DNA from: CAVQRB01 sp963715055
Lineage (GTDB): Bacteria; Pseudomonadota; Alphaproteobacteria; Rhodobacterales; Rhodobacteraceae
Direction of reading: 5' to 3'
Length of the DNA stretch: 64,000 nucleotides
NCBI GenBank assembly: GCA_963715055.1
Contig: CAVQRB010000006.1
Coordinates: forward strand, 1-64,000
In this document: in pieces, positions 16,572 to 25,377 of the stretch
Numbering within the stretch: position 1 is the stretch's first letter
Layout: every line of letters starts with the position of its first letter
The notes under the pieces: model-generated
What the model saw: only the letters and a program-made list of their open reading frames with translations
The model's database searches: none
What the model was told of the DNA's origin: nothing
Translations under genes and position numbers: made by a program

Positions 16572-16765
16572 TCCAACTCTGCTTTCGATAGCAACGTTAC
16601 GATCATTTGACGTCGCGGCTTATTTCTTCGAACGCATGCGATCGCTTCGTGTCTGATGGTTTGCATTCGAACGTCGTATTGCCGTGCTATGAGATAGCAC
16701 CTTGCGCAGGTTCTGCGCAAACTGTCAACGCGATCGTGGGCGCGTTATCTCGTCTGCGAACTCAT
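16540..16765. mobile_element. Palindrome-rich segment interrupting valS
   Basis: About 220 bp of clearly lower G+C than valS lies between the two halves. It holds three consecutive perfect inverted repeats: 16684–16700 (GTGCTAT-GAG-ATAGCAC), 16702–16720 (TTGCGCAG-GTT-CTGCGCAA) and 16727–16746 (AACGCG-8 nt-CGCGTT). A pair of TTCGAACG sites lies at 16627–16634 and 16666–16673. All frames in the valS direction are stopped. No transposase or clear terminal inverted repeat is seen, so it may be a small non-autonomous palindromic element or a degraded region. The boundaries are approximate. Confidence 0.5.
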
Positions 16766-18298
16766 GTCAGGCCCATACCAAACCGGGATCTGATGCCCCC
16801 ACCAGAGCTGCCGCGAGATGCACCAGGGCTCGATGTTTTCCAGCCAGTTGAAATAGACCTTCTTGTCCTGCTCGGGGAGAATCTCCACCTCGCCATTGCG
16901 CACCGCGTCAATCGCGGGCTGCACGATCTTGGAGGTCTCGACGAACCACTGGTCGGTGAGCATCGGCTCGATGACCACTTTCGACCGGTCGCCAAAGGGT
17001 TGCATGATTTTCTTCGCCTCGACGAAGGGCACCATCAGCGGGACCTCGGCGCCGTCGAAGGTGTCCTCGGGCGCAGGCGCGTCGGCGGGGACCATGACGG
17101 CGAGGCCCTCGGCGGTGATCTGCTCGACCACGGACTTGCGCGCCTCGAACCGATCCAGACCGCGCAGCTCATCCGGCACCAGGTTCACGGCGTCGGCTTC
17201 CGCTTCGGTCAGGGTGCGCTCGCCTTTGGCCACGGCCATGGCGATGGTGGCTGCTTCGGCATAGGGCGCGCCGTCGTCGCGCATCGCGGCCTTGGTGTCC
17301 ATCAGCCGGTAGAGCGGGATGCCGCTTCGTTGCGCCACGGCGTAGTCGTTGAAGTCATGCGCGCCGGTGATCTTCACCGCGCCCGAGCCGAAGGTGGGGT
17401 CGGGGTACTCATCCGTGATGATCGGGATCAGGCGGCGATGCTCTTTCGGTCCGACAGGGATTTCACATAGTTTACCGATGATTGGCGCATATCGTTCATC
17501 CGACGGATGAACCGCGACCGCGCCATCGCCGAGCATGGTTTCGGGCCGCGTCGTGGCGATGGAGATATAGTCGCGGGTCTCGCGCAGGGTGACGGTGCCG
17601 TCCTCGTCCTTCTCGACGTATTCATAGGTCTGCCCGCCCGCGAGCGGGTATTTGAAGTGCCACATGTGGCCGTCGACTTCGATGTTCTCGACCTCCAGAT
17701 CGGAGATCGCGGTCTCGAAATGCGGGTCCCAGTTGACCAGCCGCTTGCCGCGGTAGATCAGGCCCTTGTTGTACATGTCCACGAAGACCTTGATCACGGC
17801 ATCGTGGAAGTTGGGACCGTTGCCAGCGTCGGGATCACCCGGCGCGCCGCCCATGGTGAAGGCTTCGCGGTCCCAGTCGCAGGAGGCGCCGAGGCGTTTC
17901 AATTGCCCGATGATGGTGCCGCGGGAGGCGACCTTCTGCTGCCAGACCCGTTCCAGGAACTTTTCGCGACCCATGTCGCGGCGTGTCGGCTCGCCTTTGG
18001 CGGCCATGTCGCGCTCAGTCACCATCTGCGTGGCGATGCCGGCGTGATCGGTGCCGGGCTGCCAGAGCGTGTCGTGCCCGCGCATGCGGTGCCAGCGGAT
18101 CAGGATGTCCTGCAGCGTGTTGTTGAAGGCGTGACCCATGTGCAGCGAGCCCGTGACATTGGGCGGCGGGATCATGATGGAGAAGGTTTCGGCCCCGGGG
18201 GCGGCGTTGGCCCCGGCCCTGAAGGCGCCGGCCTTTTCCCAGGCGGCGTAGAGGCGGGCCTCCGCCGTGGCGGCATCAAATGTTTTCTCGAGGGGCAT
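16745..18298 (-). pseudogene. valS: Valyl-tRNA synthetase, N-terminal part (split gene)
   Basis: 517 residues from ATG 18298 to TAA 16745–16747. It carries the first class I signature PPPNVTGSLHMGHAFNNTLQD (HIGH-type), the whole editing domain (ISIATTRPETMLGDGAVAVHP, VKITGAHDFNDYAVAQR) and the re-entry to the catalytic core WCISRQLWWGHQIPVWYGPD. After YGPDMSSQT the sequence runs into the inserted segment and stops, so the KMSKS loop and anticodon-binding domain are missing. Everything present is well conserved, implying recent disruption. valS is essential, so an intact copy elsewhere, or function as two polypeptides, would be required. Confidence 0.88.
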
Positions 18299-18705
18299 CC
18301 GGCGTCTCTTTCCTTCGTTCCGCAGTCGGGAGTGCTCTAACGAAAGTCACTGCGGAGGGAAAGCCCATGGCGCGCAGCGAAGCGACCTGACGCTTCGGTT
18401 CCGTCGCGGGTCGGGCACGGGAAGTGATTCTCGTACTCGGGAAAGTTTGTTTTAATTTGACCTATCCTGTCGCGTCGATTGGACTGTAAAGAATTTTGCA
18501 TTTTCCAACGCGGAAACAGTCGGGAATTTGACGGCAATTTGTTTCGGGAAAGTGCCAGGAATCAAACAGAAATCCAGAATTCCATAAAAATTATGGCCTT
18601 AAGGTGCCCAATTTATGAATTGGAGTTGAGATTTGTGGCAGACTTCTAGATCAGTAGTTAAGAAATTCTTGGTCGCGCAACCGGCGTTGTCTAAAGGGGA
18701 ACCTG
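18299..18705. other. Long A+T-richer intergenic region
   Basis: 407 bp without a credible gene, between the valS start and the CTERM protein. It contains two short perfect palindromes just upstream of the CTERM gene: CCATAA-AAA-TTATGG (near 18583–18597) and CCAATT-TATG-AATTGG (near 18608–18623). These could be regulatory. No RNA gene was recognised. Confidence 0.4.
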
Positions 18706-19338
18706 GTGAGAAAACTGCTTGGAGTTGTATTCGCTCTGGTGAGTGTGGGGTCAGTATCACAGGCCGCTGTGATCAGTGGCGGCATCACTTTCGGCGACGG
18801 GTCTTTCCAGATGATTGATACCGCCGGTCTGACTGTCGGCAGGAACGATCAACAGTCGCAGAATCTCTTCGCCTTCGATGAGGAGCAGAATTACAAGGTT
18901 GCAACAGACCTGACGCTGGACACGGGCGGCGTGATCAAGGCAGGGACCGTGGTGTCGAGCCAATACGTCTTTTTTGATCCGAAACGGTCATCGAGGCAGC
19001 AGGGATTCGTCGATTTCGATTCCCAGATCCTTGGTATTGCGACTAGCTTGGGCTCGCTCGCCATGACTGATTTTCTTGGGCTTGACCCGGTGACTTACCG
19101 GACACCGAGGCTGCGCGGGCTGGAACGCGATGACGAGGCGATCATCGACGCCAGTTTGGCAAACCGACTGCTTGTTGACTGGCGTGCATCGAGCCCGGGC
19201 GACTATATCCGGGTCCTTACACTGGGGTCAGAGACGCCGCTGGAACCCATCGCGGCTGTGCCTTTGCCTGCGTCGGGGTTTGGATTGCTCGCTGCCTTTG
19301 CGGCTCTGGCAATGATGCGCAGACGCAAGACAGTCTGA
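18706..19338 (+). CDS. Exported protein with VPLPA-CTERM sorting signal
   Basis: 210 residues from GTG 18706, which follows AAAGGGGA. It has a signal peptide (MRKLLGVVFALVSVGSVSQA, cleavage around residue 20) and a soluble beta-rich middle. The tail is tripartite: the motif VPLPASG (residues about 185–191), a hydrophobic helix (FGLLAAFAALAMM) and terminal arginines (RRRKTV). That tail is the VPLPA-CTERM variant of the PEP-CTERM sorting system processed by an exosortase-type enzyme, and points to surface display or export with exopolysaccharide. No exosortase gene is in the window. The central domain is not recognised. Confidence 0.8.
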   Translation: MRKLLGVVFALVSVGSVSQAAVISGGITFGDGSFQMIDTAGLTVGRNDQQSQNLFAFDEEQNYKVATDLTLDTGGVIKAGTVVSSQYVFFDPKRSSRQQGFVDFDSQILGIATSLGSLAMTDFLGLDPVTYRTPRLRGLERDDEAIIDASLANRLLVDWRASSPGDYIRVLTLGSETPLEPIAAVPLPASGFGLLAAFAALAMMRRRKTV

Positions 19339-19361
19339 CCGCTCTTTCTTGACGCCTGAAG

Positions 19362-19394
19362 TGCCCCGGCGCATGAGCGTTCGGGGCATTTTTT
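19362..19394 (+). terminator. Rho-independent terminator after the CTERM gene
   Basis: TGCCCCG (19362–19368) pairs with CGGGGCA (19382–19388), followed by six T residues (19389–19394). Confidence 0.85.
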
Positions 19395-19415
19395 ATATCA
19401 GTACTCGCATGGGCA

Positions 19416-20024
19416 TCAGGTCCGGTGGAGAGGCGCGCGCGCACCGGGGCGGATCACCGCCGGGTCGTAGGGCGTGCGGGCGAAGACTTCCTCCACCATG
19501 GGCGCGAAATGCGACAGTGGCAGGGTATCGTAGTCCGGATCGAAGCTCGCCTGATCCCAGCGCTCGCAGAAGGCGGCGCAATCGTCGAAATAGGGATGGC
19601 CCGCGTATTGGTCGCGCTTGTGCTGGTTCCCGCCCACATGATGGCCGTAGTAGAGCATCTGGAAATCGCCATGGGTCTGCACGCACCATGCGCATTGTTC
19701 CCGTACGAAGGGGCGCAGGATGGTGGCGGCGTATTCATCATGGTTGTAGGGCGCGTAGATGTCGCCGATGTCATGCAGCAAAGCGGAGACGATCCAGTCG
19801 ATGTCCGCGCCGTCGCGCTCCGCACGGGTCGCCGATTGCAGGGAGTGACCGAGGCGCGTGACCTGATAGCCCGAGAGGCTCTCGTCGAGCTCCACCAGCG
19901 CCTTCATCAGCCGTTTGGCGGTGCCCTTGGTGTATTCGACCTCATGCTCGGTCAGGAAGGCGTATTCTTCGGCGGTGCCGTCCTTCATCCGGGTGAAGGT
20001 GACCTGTTCCATCTTCTGGCTCAT
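19416..20024 (-). CDS. HD-domain diiron oxygenase-like protein (PhnZ/TmpB-like)
   Basis: 202 residues. The metal-ligand pattern of the PhnZ/myo-inositol-oxygenase-type HD fold is visible: His60 (LGHSLQSATRAERDGA), His84-Asp85 (SALLHDIGD), His95 (YNHDEY), His118 (VQTHGD) and an Asp near 157. The spacing His60–His84 (24) equals that in PhnZ. PhnZ and TmpB cleave the C–P bond of 1-hydroxylated phosphonates made by a partner Fe/2OG oxygenase. The gene overlaps the upstream Fe/2OG oxygenase gene by 4 bp (ATGA), so the two are translationally coupled. A role in phosphonate catabolism is a reasoned inference; a different small alcohol substrate is possible. Confidence 0.72.
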   Translation of the reverse strand: MSQKMEQVTFTRMKDGTAEEYAFLTEHEVEYTKGTAKRLMKALVELDESLSGYQVTRLGHSLQSATRAERDGADIDWIVSALLHDIGDIYAPYNHDEYAATILRPFVREQCAWCVQTHGDFQMLYYGHHVGGNQHKRDQYAGHPYFDDCAAFCERWDQASFDPDYDTLPLSHFAPMVEEVFARTPYDPAVIRPGARAPLHRT

Positions 20025-20902
20025 GCGTAGAGACCCTTCTTGCCGGCAGCGGTGCCGGACATCATGACCTGAGCCTGCGCGGCCCTGATTTCATCATAGA
20101 CCGCGAGCGCTTCGGGCGTAAAGAGACCGTCGGGCGCGGTAACATGCCGGAAGTTGCCGGAGGTATCGGAGCCGCGGGCGGGCATGGCGTAGTCGATCGC
20201 GCCGACCTGCTGTTTCACGTCCGGCGTGCAATAGCGCACTACCGCAGCAATGCGGCGGTCGTCGGTGGTGTTGGGGCCGGAGCCGTGGATGGTCAGCCCG
20301 TGATGCAGCGAGATCTCACCGGGATGAATTTCGATGGGCACGCGGTCGGCGGGGTCCACATCGACCTTGACCTCCTGTCCTCGGCTCAGCAGGTTGTCCT
20401 CGGCGAAGGTGTCCTCATGCGGCAGGATCGGGTTCTTGTGCGAGGCTTTCACGAAGTCCATGCAGCCCGAGGCGGGTGTGGCGGGCGAGAGCGCCAGCCA
20501 GGCCGTGACCAACCCGTCGATGGCTCCGAGGCCCCAGTAGGTGAGGTCCTGATGCATCGAGACCTTGTGGCGGGTGTTCGGCTCCTTGATGAAAAATTCC
20601 ACCGAATAGACCAGGATATCGGGCCCGAGAATGCCTTCGACCACGTCGAGGATCGCGGGGTTCGAGCCGATGCGGGCGGCGAGCGGCATCACCGCATGGG
20701 CATTGATGCGTTTGTAGGTGTTGAGCGGCAGCGGCAGGCCGTTGTCAAGCCATTGCGCTTCGATCTGTTCCAGCTCCTCGCGCAGGGCCTGCGCCTCGGC
20801 GGGTGTCATCACCGGGATCGGGAAGAGGTAGCCATCCTCCCAATATTGCGCAGTCTGACGCTTCGTCAGTCGGCCGTTTTCAAGGGCGAGGGGTTCGGGC
20901 AT
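20021..20902 (-). CDS. Phytanoyl-CoA dioxygenase-family Fe(II)/2-oxoglutarate oxygenase (PhnY/TmpA-like)
   Basis: 293 residues. The facial triad is visible as H117-x-D119 (SMHQDLTYWGLG) and His206 (LTIHGSGPNTTDDRR), with the following Arg as the 2-oxoglutarate anchor. Proteins of this class hydroxylate small aliphatic substrates; PhnY and TmpA hydroxylate aminoethylphosphonates for a downstream HD oxygenase. The stop overlaps the HD gene start, forming a two-gene operon, and a divergent LysR gene sits 105 bp upstream. Ectoine and other amino-acid hydroxylases share the fold, so the substrate is inferred from the partner only. Confidence 0.78.
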   Translation of the reverse strand: MPEPLALENGRLTKRQTAQYWEDGYLFPIPVMTPAEAQALREELEQIEAQWLDNGLPLPLNTYKRINAHAVMPLAARIGSNPAILDVVEGILGPDILVYSVEFFIKEPNTRHKVSMHQDLTYWGLGAIDGLVTAWLALSPATPASGCMDFVKASHKNPILPHEDTFAEDNLLSRGQEVKVDVDPADRVPIEIHPGEISLHHGLTIHGSGPNTTDDRRIAAVVRYCTPDVKQQVGAIDYAMPARGSDTSGNFRHVTAPDGLFTPEALAVYDEIRAAQAQVMMSGTAAGKKGLYA

Positions 20903-20934
20903 CTGTTGTCCTCCTGATGGGATGTTGCCGGCAG

Positions 20935-21002
20935 CTTAGCCTGTGTCTCGGGCTTTGCAGCACGATGGCTCTTGCCGCAGAGGCCAAGTTTGACTTAGCC
21001 TG
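20935..21002. promoter_or_regulatory. Divergent regulatory region with repeated CTTAGCCTG
   Basis: The 9-mer CTTAGCCTG occurs at 20935–20943 and 20994–21002 between the oxygenase operon and the divergent LysR gene. The placement fits a regulator site, but this is inference from position and repetition. Confidence 0.35.
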
Positions 21003-21007
21003 CTTTC

Positions 21008-21899
21008 ATGGCTTCCCGCGTCCCCTCGCTCAACTGGCTGCGCGTCTTCGAGGCTGCCGCGCGCACCGAGAGCTTTGCCCGGGCGGCGGCACAACTCAAC
21101 CTGTCGGCGGCGGCGGTAAGCCAGCAGGTCAAGGCGCTGGAGGACAGGCTCGGCGCGCCGCTGTTCCTGCGCGGGGCGCATTCGGTGACGCTGACCGATC
21201 TCGGGGCGCGCTTACCTGCCGTCGGTGCAGCAGGCACTGGGGCTTCTGGAGGAAGCCACGGAAGGTGTGTTCGGCGCACCGCGCGAGGAGCCGGTCTTCG
21301 TGCAATCCGTGCTGCTTTTTGCGCATGGCGTGCTGGCGCGGGGGCTCGGCGATTTTCAGCAGGCCCATCCAAACATCCGCGTGACCCTGAACACCGGCAA
21401 TTCGGCCCTGGATTTCTCGAACAGTTTCAGCGATTTGCAGATCGTCTTCGGCAATCCCGGGCACTATGGCCGGGATCACGATCCGCTGTTGGGCGAAACG
21501 CTGTATCCAGTGGCATTGCCCGAGGTCTGCGAAACCATCGCCACCGCGCAGGACCTTCAGGATCATACCCTGATCGAGGTCGCGACCCATCGCTCGGGAT
21601 GGCGGCATCTGTTCCATGCCTTGCACCTGCCAATGCGGTCGCTGCGCGTGCTGCATGCGGACAGTTCGATCATGGCCGCGGCGATGGCGGCGCAGGGTTT
21701 GGGTGTGATGCTGGCGCGGGCCCCCGCGAGCGATGTCGTCGTGGTTCAATCCGGCTTGGTGCCCTGCCTCCCGGGGGCGCAAGTCAGGGGCGAGGAAGGC
21801 TACCATCTCGTCTGTCCCGATCGTGCGGCCTTGCGCCCGGCGGCGCAGGTGTTCCGCAAATGGCTGCTGGGCTACGTGGCGGAAGTGGCGGGGGGCTGA
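21008..21899 (+). pseudogene. LysR-family regulator with a one-base frameshift
   Basis: The N-terminal HTH (MASRVPSLNWLRVFEAAARTESFARAAAQLNLSAAAVSQQVKALE) is of the GcvA-like LysR type and is intact to about residue 66 (TLTDLG). The effector-binding domain continues in the next frame (LPSVQQALGLLEEATEGVF to the stop at 21899). One extra G in the GGGG run at 21203–21206 accounts for the shift: with three Gs the sequence reads LGRAYLPSVQQALG without a break. It is either a very recent pseudogene or a sequencing error. The position, divergent from the Fe/2OG–HD pair, suggests it controlled that operon. Confidence 0.8.
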
Positions 21900-21982
21900 C
21901 AAACTGTCGGCCGGCAGGTGGACAAGTGCCGGACGACCGCTAGTCTCCGTTCCGACCCGCAACGCCTAAAGGAGCCCGCACA

Positions 21983-24280
21983 ATGGATAAATTCGGCAAG
22001 TCGCAACCGGTGAAACGGGTCGAGGACCTGCGCTTTCTGACCGGCATGGGCCGCTATCTCGACGACGCCGCGCCGAAAGACGCCCTGCGCGGGGTCGTGT
22101 TCCGATCGCCCGTGGCCCATGCGGTGATCACCGGGCTCGACGTCGCGGCGGCGCGCGCGGCGGACGGCGTTCATGCCGTGCTGACGGTGGAGGATCTCGA
22201 AGCGGCGGGCATGAACATCAACATGCGGGCCACCACGGTGAAGAACCGCGATGGCTCGCAGGGGGCGGCACCCAGGCGGCCGATGCTGGCCAAGGGGCGG
22301 GTGCGTTACGTGGGCGAGCCAGTGGCGTTCATCGTCGCCGAGACGCTGGAGCAGGCGCGCGATGCTGCGGAGATGATCGTCTTCGATTACGAGGATCTGC
22401 CGGTGAAGCTGGACCTCGCGCCGGGTGGCGAAACGGTGCACAGCGAGGCACCGGACAACCGCGCCTTCGATTGGGGCATGGGCGACGAGGCCGCGACGGA
22501 AGCCGCGTTCAAGGCGGCTGCGCGCACGGTGTCGCTGGAGGTGGGCGACAACCGGGTGATCGTCAATTCGCTGGAGCCGCGGGGCTGTTTTGCCGAGTGG
22601 GACGGCACCCGTCTGCATCTGGCCCTGGGCGCGCAGGGGGTCTGGGCGCACAAGGAGCAGCTTTGCGCGGCGATGGGGCTGGCGCCCGAGAACGTGCGGG
22701 TGACGATCCCGGATGTGGGGGGCGGTTTCGGCATGAAGGCCTTTGCCTACCCCGAGTATTTCCTGTGTGCGCAGGCGGCGCGGGCATTGGGGCGTCCGGT
22801 GCGCTGGATGTCGGAGCGCACCGAAGCCATGCTGAGCGACAATGGCGGGCGGGATCTCACCTCGCTGGCGGAATTCGCCTTTGACGAAAAGAACCGCATC
22901 ACCGCTTACCGGGTGCGCACGAAATGCAACCTTGGGGCCTATAATTCGCAGTTCGGCCAACCGATTCAGACGCAGCTTTTTTCCCGCGTGCTGATGGGTG
23001 TTTATGACGTGCAGACGACCTGGCTTCAGGTCGAGGGGTACTACACCAACACCGTGCAGGTCGACGCCTATCGCGGGGCCGGGCGGCCCGAGGCGATCTA
23101 TGTGCTGGAGCGGCTGATGGACCGCGCGGCGCGGGAGTTGGGCGTCGATCCGCTGGAGTTGCGGCGGATCAATTTCATCAAGCCCGAGCAGTTTCCCTAT
23201 GCCACCAGCACCGGCGAGACCTATGACGTGGGCGATTTCGACAAGGTGCTGGCGCGCGCCGAGGCGGAGGCGGACCTTGCCGGGTTCGGGGCGCGCAAGG
23301 CGGCGGATGCGCGGCGTGGAAAGTTGCGGGGGCTGGGCTTGTGTTACTATATCGAAAGCATTCTGGGCGATCCTTCGGAAAACGCGCGTGTGGCGTTCAA
23401 CGAGGATGGAACCGTGACGATCTATGTCGGCACCCAGAGCAACGGTCAGGGCCATGAGACGGTCTATGCCAGTTTCCTGAGCGATCAGACCGGGATCCCG
23501 GCGGAGCGCATCTTCGTGGTGCAGGGCGACAGCGATCTGATCCGGACGGGCGGCGGCACGGGCGGCTCGCGCTCGGTCACGGTGCAGGCCAATGCGACGC
23601 TGGCGACGGTCGCGGTGATGCGCGAGGCCTTCACCGCTTTTCTGGCCGACGAGATGGGCGTGCCGGCCGCGGCGATCGCTTTCGATGACGAGCGGTTCCG
23701 GGCCGAAGGCTCGAACCTGACGCCGACGATGCTGGAGGTGGCGGAGATGGCGCGGCAAAAGGGGCGCGAGGATCTTCTGGTGCATGAGGCGCGCGCGAAG
23801 CTCGATGCCCGAAGCTTTCCCAACGGCTGCCATGTTTCGGAGGTAGTGATTGACCCTGAGACAGGAGTCGTGACCGTGGAGCGTTATACCGTCGTGGATG
23901 ATTTCGGAAATCTTATCAATCCCATGCTGGCCGAAGGGCAGGTGCATGGCGGCGTTGTCCAGGGCATCGGTCAGGCGATAAGCGAACATGTGGTCTTCGA
24001 CGATCAGGGCCAGTTGCTCACGGCAAGTTTCATGGACTACGCCTTGCCACGGGCGGGGGACGTGCCCCATATTGGATTCACCTCCGAGCCGGTGCCTTCG
24101 ACCGCCAACATCATGGGGATGAAGGGCTGCGGCGAGGCCGGAACGGTGGGGGCGCTGGCGGCGGTTGCCAATGCGGTGCAGGACGCGCTCTGGGCGCGCG
24201 GGGTGCGGCAGGCGGACATGCCTTTCACGCCGCACAAGGTTTGGGAGTTGTTAAACGGTGAGGTTCTTGCGGCCGAATAG
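21983..24280 (+). CDS. Xanthine dehydrogenase-family molybdopterin subunit (form II CoxL-like)
   Basis: 765 residues. Large subunit of a molybdenum hydroxylase. The active-site loop reads AYRGAGR (near residue 362), the form II signature; true aerobic CO dehydrogenase (form I) has AYRCSFR. The catalytic Glu is in MKGCGEAGT (about residue 718), and PDVGGGFGMKAFAYPEY is a cofactor-binding stretch. The usual partners, the FAD (CoxM) and 2Fe–2S (CoxS) subunits, are absent from the neighbourhood, so it must use distant subunits or be incomplete. Substrate unknown. It overlaps the next gene by 23 bp. Confidence 0.9.
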   Translation: MDKFGKSQPVKRVEDLRFLTGMGRYLDDAAPKDALRGVVFRSPVAHAVITGLDVAAARAADGVHAVLTVEDLEAAGMNINMRATTVKNRDGSQGAAPRRPMLAKGRVRYVGEPVAFIVAETLEQARDAAEMIVFDYEDLPVKLDLAPGGETVHSEAPDNRAFDWGMGDEAATEAAFKAAARTVSLEVGDNRVIVNSLEPRGCFAEWDGTRLHLALGAQGVWAHKEQLCAAMGLAPENVRVTIPDVGGGFGMKAFAYPEYFLCAQAARALGRPVRWMSERTEAMLSDNGGRDLTSLAEFAFDEKNRITAYRVRTKCNLGAYNSQFGQPIQTQLFSRVLMGVYDVQTTWLQVEGYYTNTVQVDAYRGAGRPEAIYVLERLMDRAARELGVDPLELRRINFIKPEQFPYATSTGETYDVGDFDKVLARAEAEADLAGFGARKAADARRGKLRGLGLCYYIESILGDPSENARVAFNEDGTVTIYVGTQSNGQGHETVYASFLSDQTGIPAERIFVVQGDSDLIRTGGGTGGSRSVTVQANATLATVAVMREAFTAFLADEMGVPAAAIAFDDERFRAEGSNLTPTMLEVAEMARQKGREDLLVHEARAKLDARSFPNGCHVSEVVIDPETGVVTVERYTVVDDFGNLINPMLAEGQVHGGVVQGIGQAISEHVVFDDQGQLLTASFMDYALPRAGDVPHIGFTSEPVPSTANIMGMKGCGEAGTVGALAAVANAVQDALWARGVRQADMPFTPHKVWELLNGEVLAAE

Positions 24281-25346
24281 CGGGATACTGGACTGGCTCG
24301 GCGGGCGCATCTGGCGCCGCCCTGCCAGCGACTTCGGTCCGCGCCGCGGCACGGTCACCCATGTGGTGATCCTTGACGGCACCATGTCCTCGCTTGAGCC
24401 GGGTCTCGAGACCCACGCCGGCATCACGTACAAGCTGCTGCGCGAGATGGGCGCGCGGCTGTCGATCTATTACGAACCGGGATTGCAATGGCGCGACTGG
24501 GCGTCTGCGCGCGACGTGATGATCGGGCGCGGCATCAACCGTCAGATCCGTCGCGCCTACGGCTATCTCGCCTCGCGCTACCATCCGGGGGACCGCATCT
24601 TCCTGATGGGCTATTCGCGCGGTGCCTATGCGGTCCGAAGCCTTGCCGGTGTCATCGATCTCGTGGGGCTCCTGAAGGCGGAAGATGCCACAGAGCGCAA
24701 CATCCGCGATGTCTATCGCCACTATGAGGGCAACCCGCAAAGTGCGGCGGCGCGGGCCTTTGCCGCGGCGCATTGCCTCGAACGGGTCGAGATCGAGATG
24801 ATCGGCGTCTGGGACACGGTCAAATCGCTGGGGCTCAATGCGCCGGTCCTGTGGCGGCTGAGCGAGAAGCGGCATTCGTTCCACAACCACGAACTCAGCC
24901 ACAACGTGAAGGCCGGCTATCAGGCGTTGGCGCTCGATGAAACGCGGGAGGCCTATGCTCCGGTGCTCTGGACTTCGCCCGAAGGCTACGCAGGCCGGGT
25001 CGAGCAGGTCTGGTTCCCCGGAACGCATGGCGACGTGGGCGGGCAATTGGGCGGGTATGAACCGGCACGCCCGCTGGCAAACATTCCGCTCGTCTGGATG
25101 CTGGAGCGCGCGCAGATCGCGGGGCTGCCCTTGCCGGAAGGCTGGTCCACGCGGTTTCCGCAGGATGCGAGCGCGCCGATGCTGGGCACCTTCCGCGGCC
25201 ACGGCAAGTGGTTCGTGACCCGCCATGCGCGCAGGAAAATGAAGGACCCGTCGGAGCGATTGCACGACAGCGTGGCGATCCGCAGTGCGCAAGTCCCGGT
25301 CGCGCGGCCGCGCAGAGGTTTCCCGAGGCTCTCCCAGTTGCGGTGA
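24258..25346 (+). CDS. DUF2235-domain alpha/beta hydrolase
   Basis: 362 residues from GTG 24258, overlapping the CoxL-like gene end by 23 bp. DUF2235 proteins have a lipase-like fold and include the Tle1 phospholipase effectors of type VI secretion. Visible elements: THVVILDGTMSSL at the N-terminus, the nucleophile elbow GYSRGAYAVRSLAG (GxSxG near residues 118–122), GVWDTVKSLG and the acid/His region WFPGTHGDVGGQLG. No VgrG, PAAR or immunity gene is adjacent and no signal peptide is seen, so a housekeeping esterase role is as likely as an effector role. Confidence 0.85.
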   Translation: MRFLRPNSGILDWLGGRIWRRPASDFGPRRGTVTHVVILDGTMSSLEPGLETHAGITYKLLREMGARLSIYYEPGLQWRDWASARDVMIGRGINRQIRRAYGYLASRYHPGDRIFLMGYSRGAYAVRSLAGVIDLVGLLKAEDATERNIRDVYRHYEGNPQSAAARAFAAAHCLERVEIEMIGVWDTVKSLGLNAPVLWRLSEKRHSFHNHELSHNVKAGYQALALDETREAYAPVLWTSPEGYAGRVEQVWFPGTHGDVGGQLGGYEPARPLANIPLVWMLERAQIAGLPLPEGWSTRFPQDASAPMLGTFRGHGKWFVTRHARRKMKDPSERLHDSVAIRSAQVPVARPRRGFPRLSQLR

Positions 25347-25377
25347 GCCACAGGTCCCTGACCCGACTTGTCGGGGC

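Noticed and set aside
16607..17470. Forward open frame across the valS insertion and N-terminal part
   Set aside because: Considered as a gene carried by the insertion, but nearly all of it is antisense to conserved ValRS sequence and shows no motif.
21872..24235. 787-codon reverse open frame opposite the CoxL-like gene
   Set aside because: Shadow of a G+C-rich coding gene; arginine/histidine-rich, with no domain resemblance.
24258..25346. Type VI secretion effector module
   Set aside because: DUF2235 alone is insufficient; no VgrG, PAAR, Hcp or immunity-like gene is adjacent.
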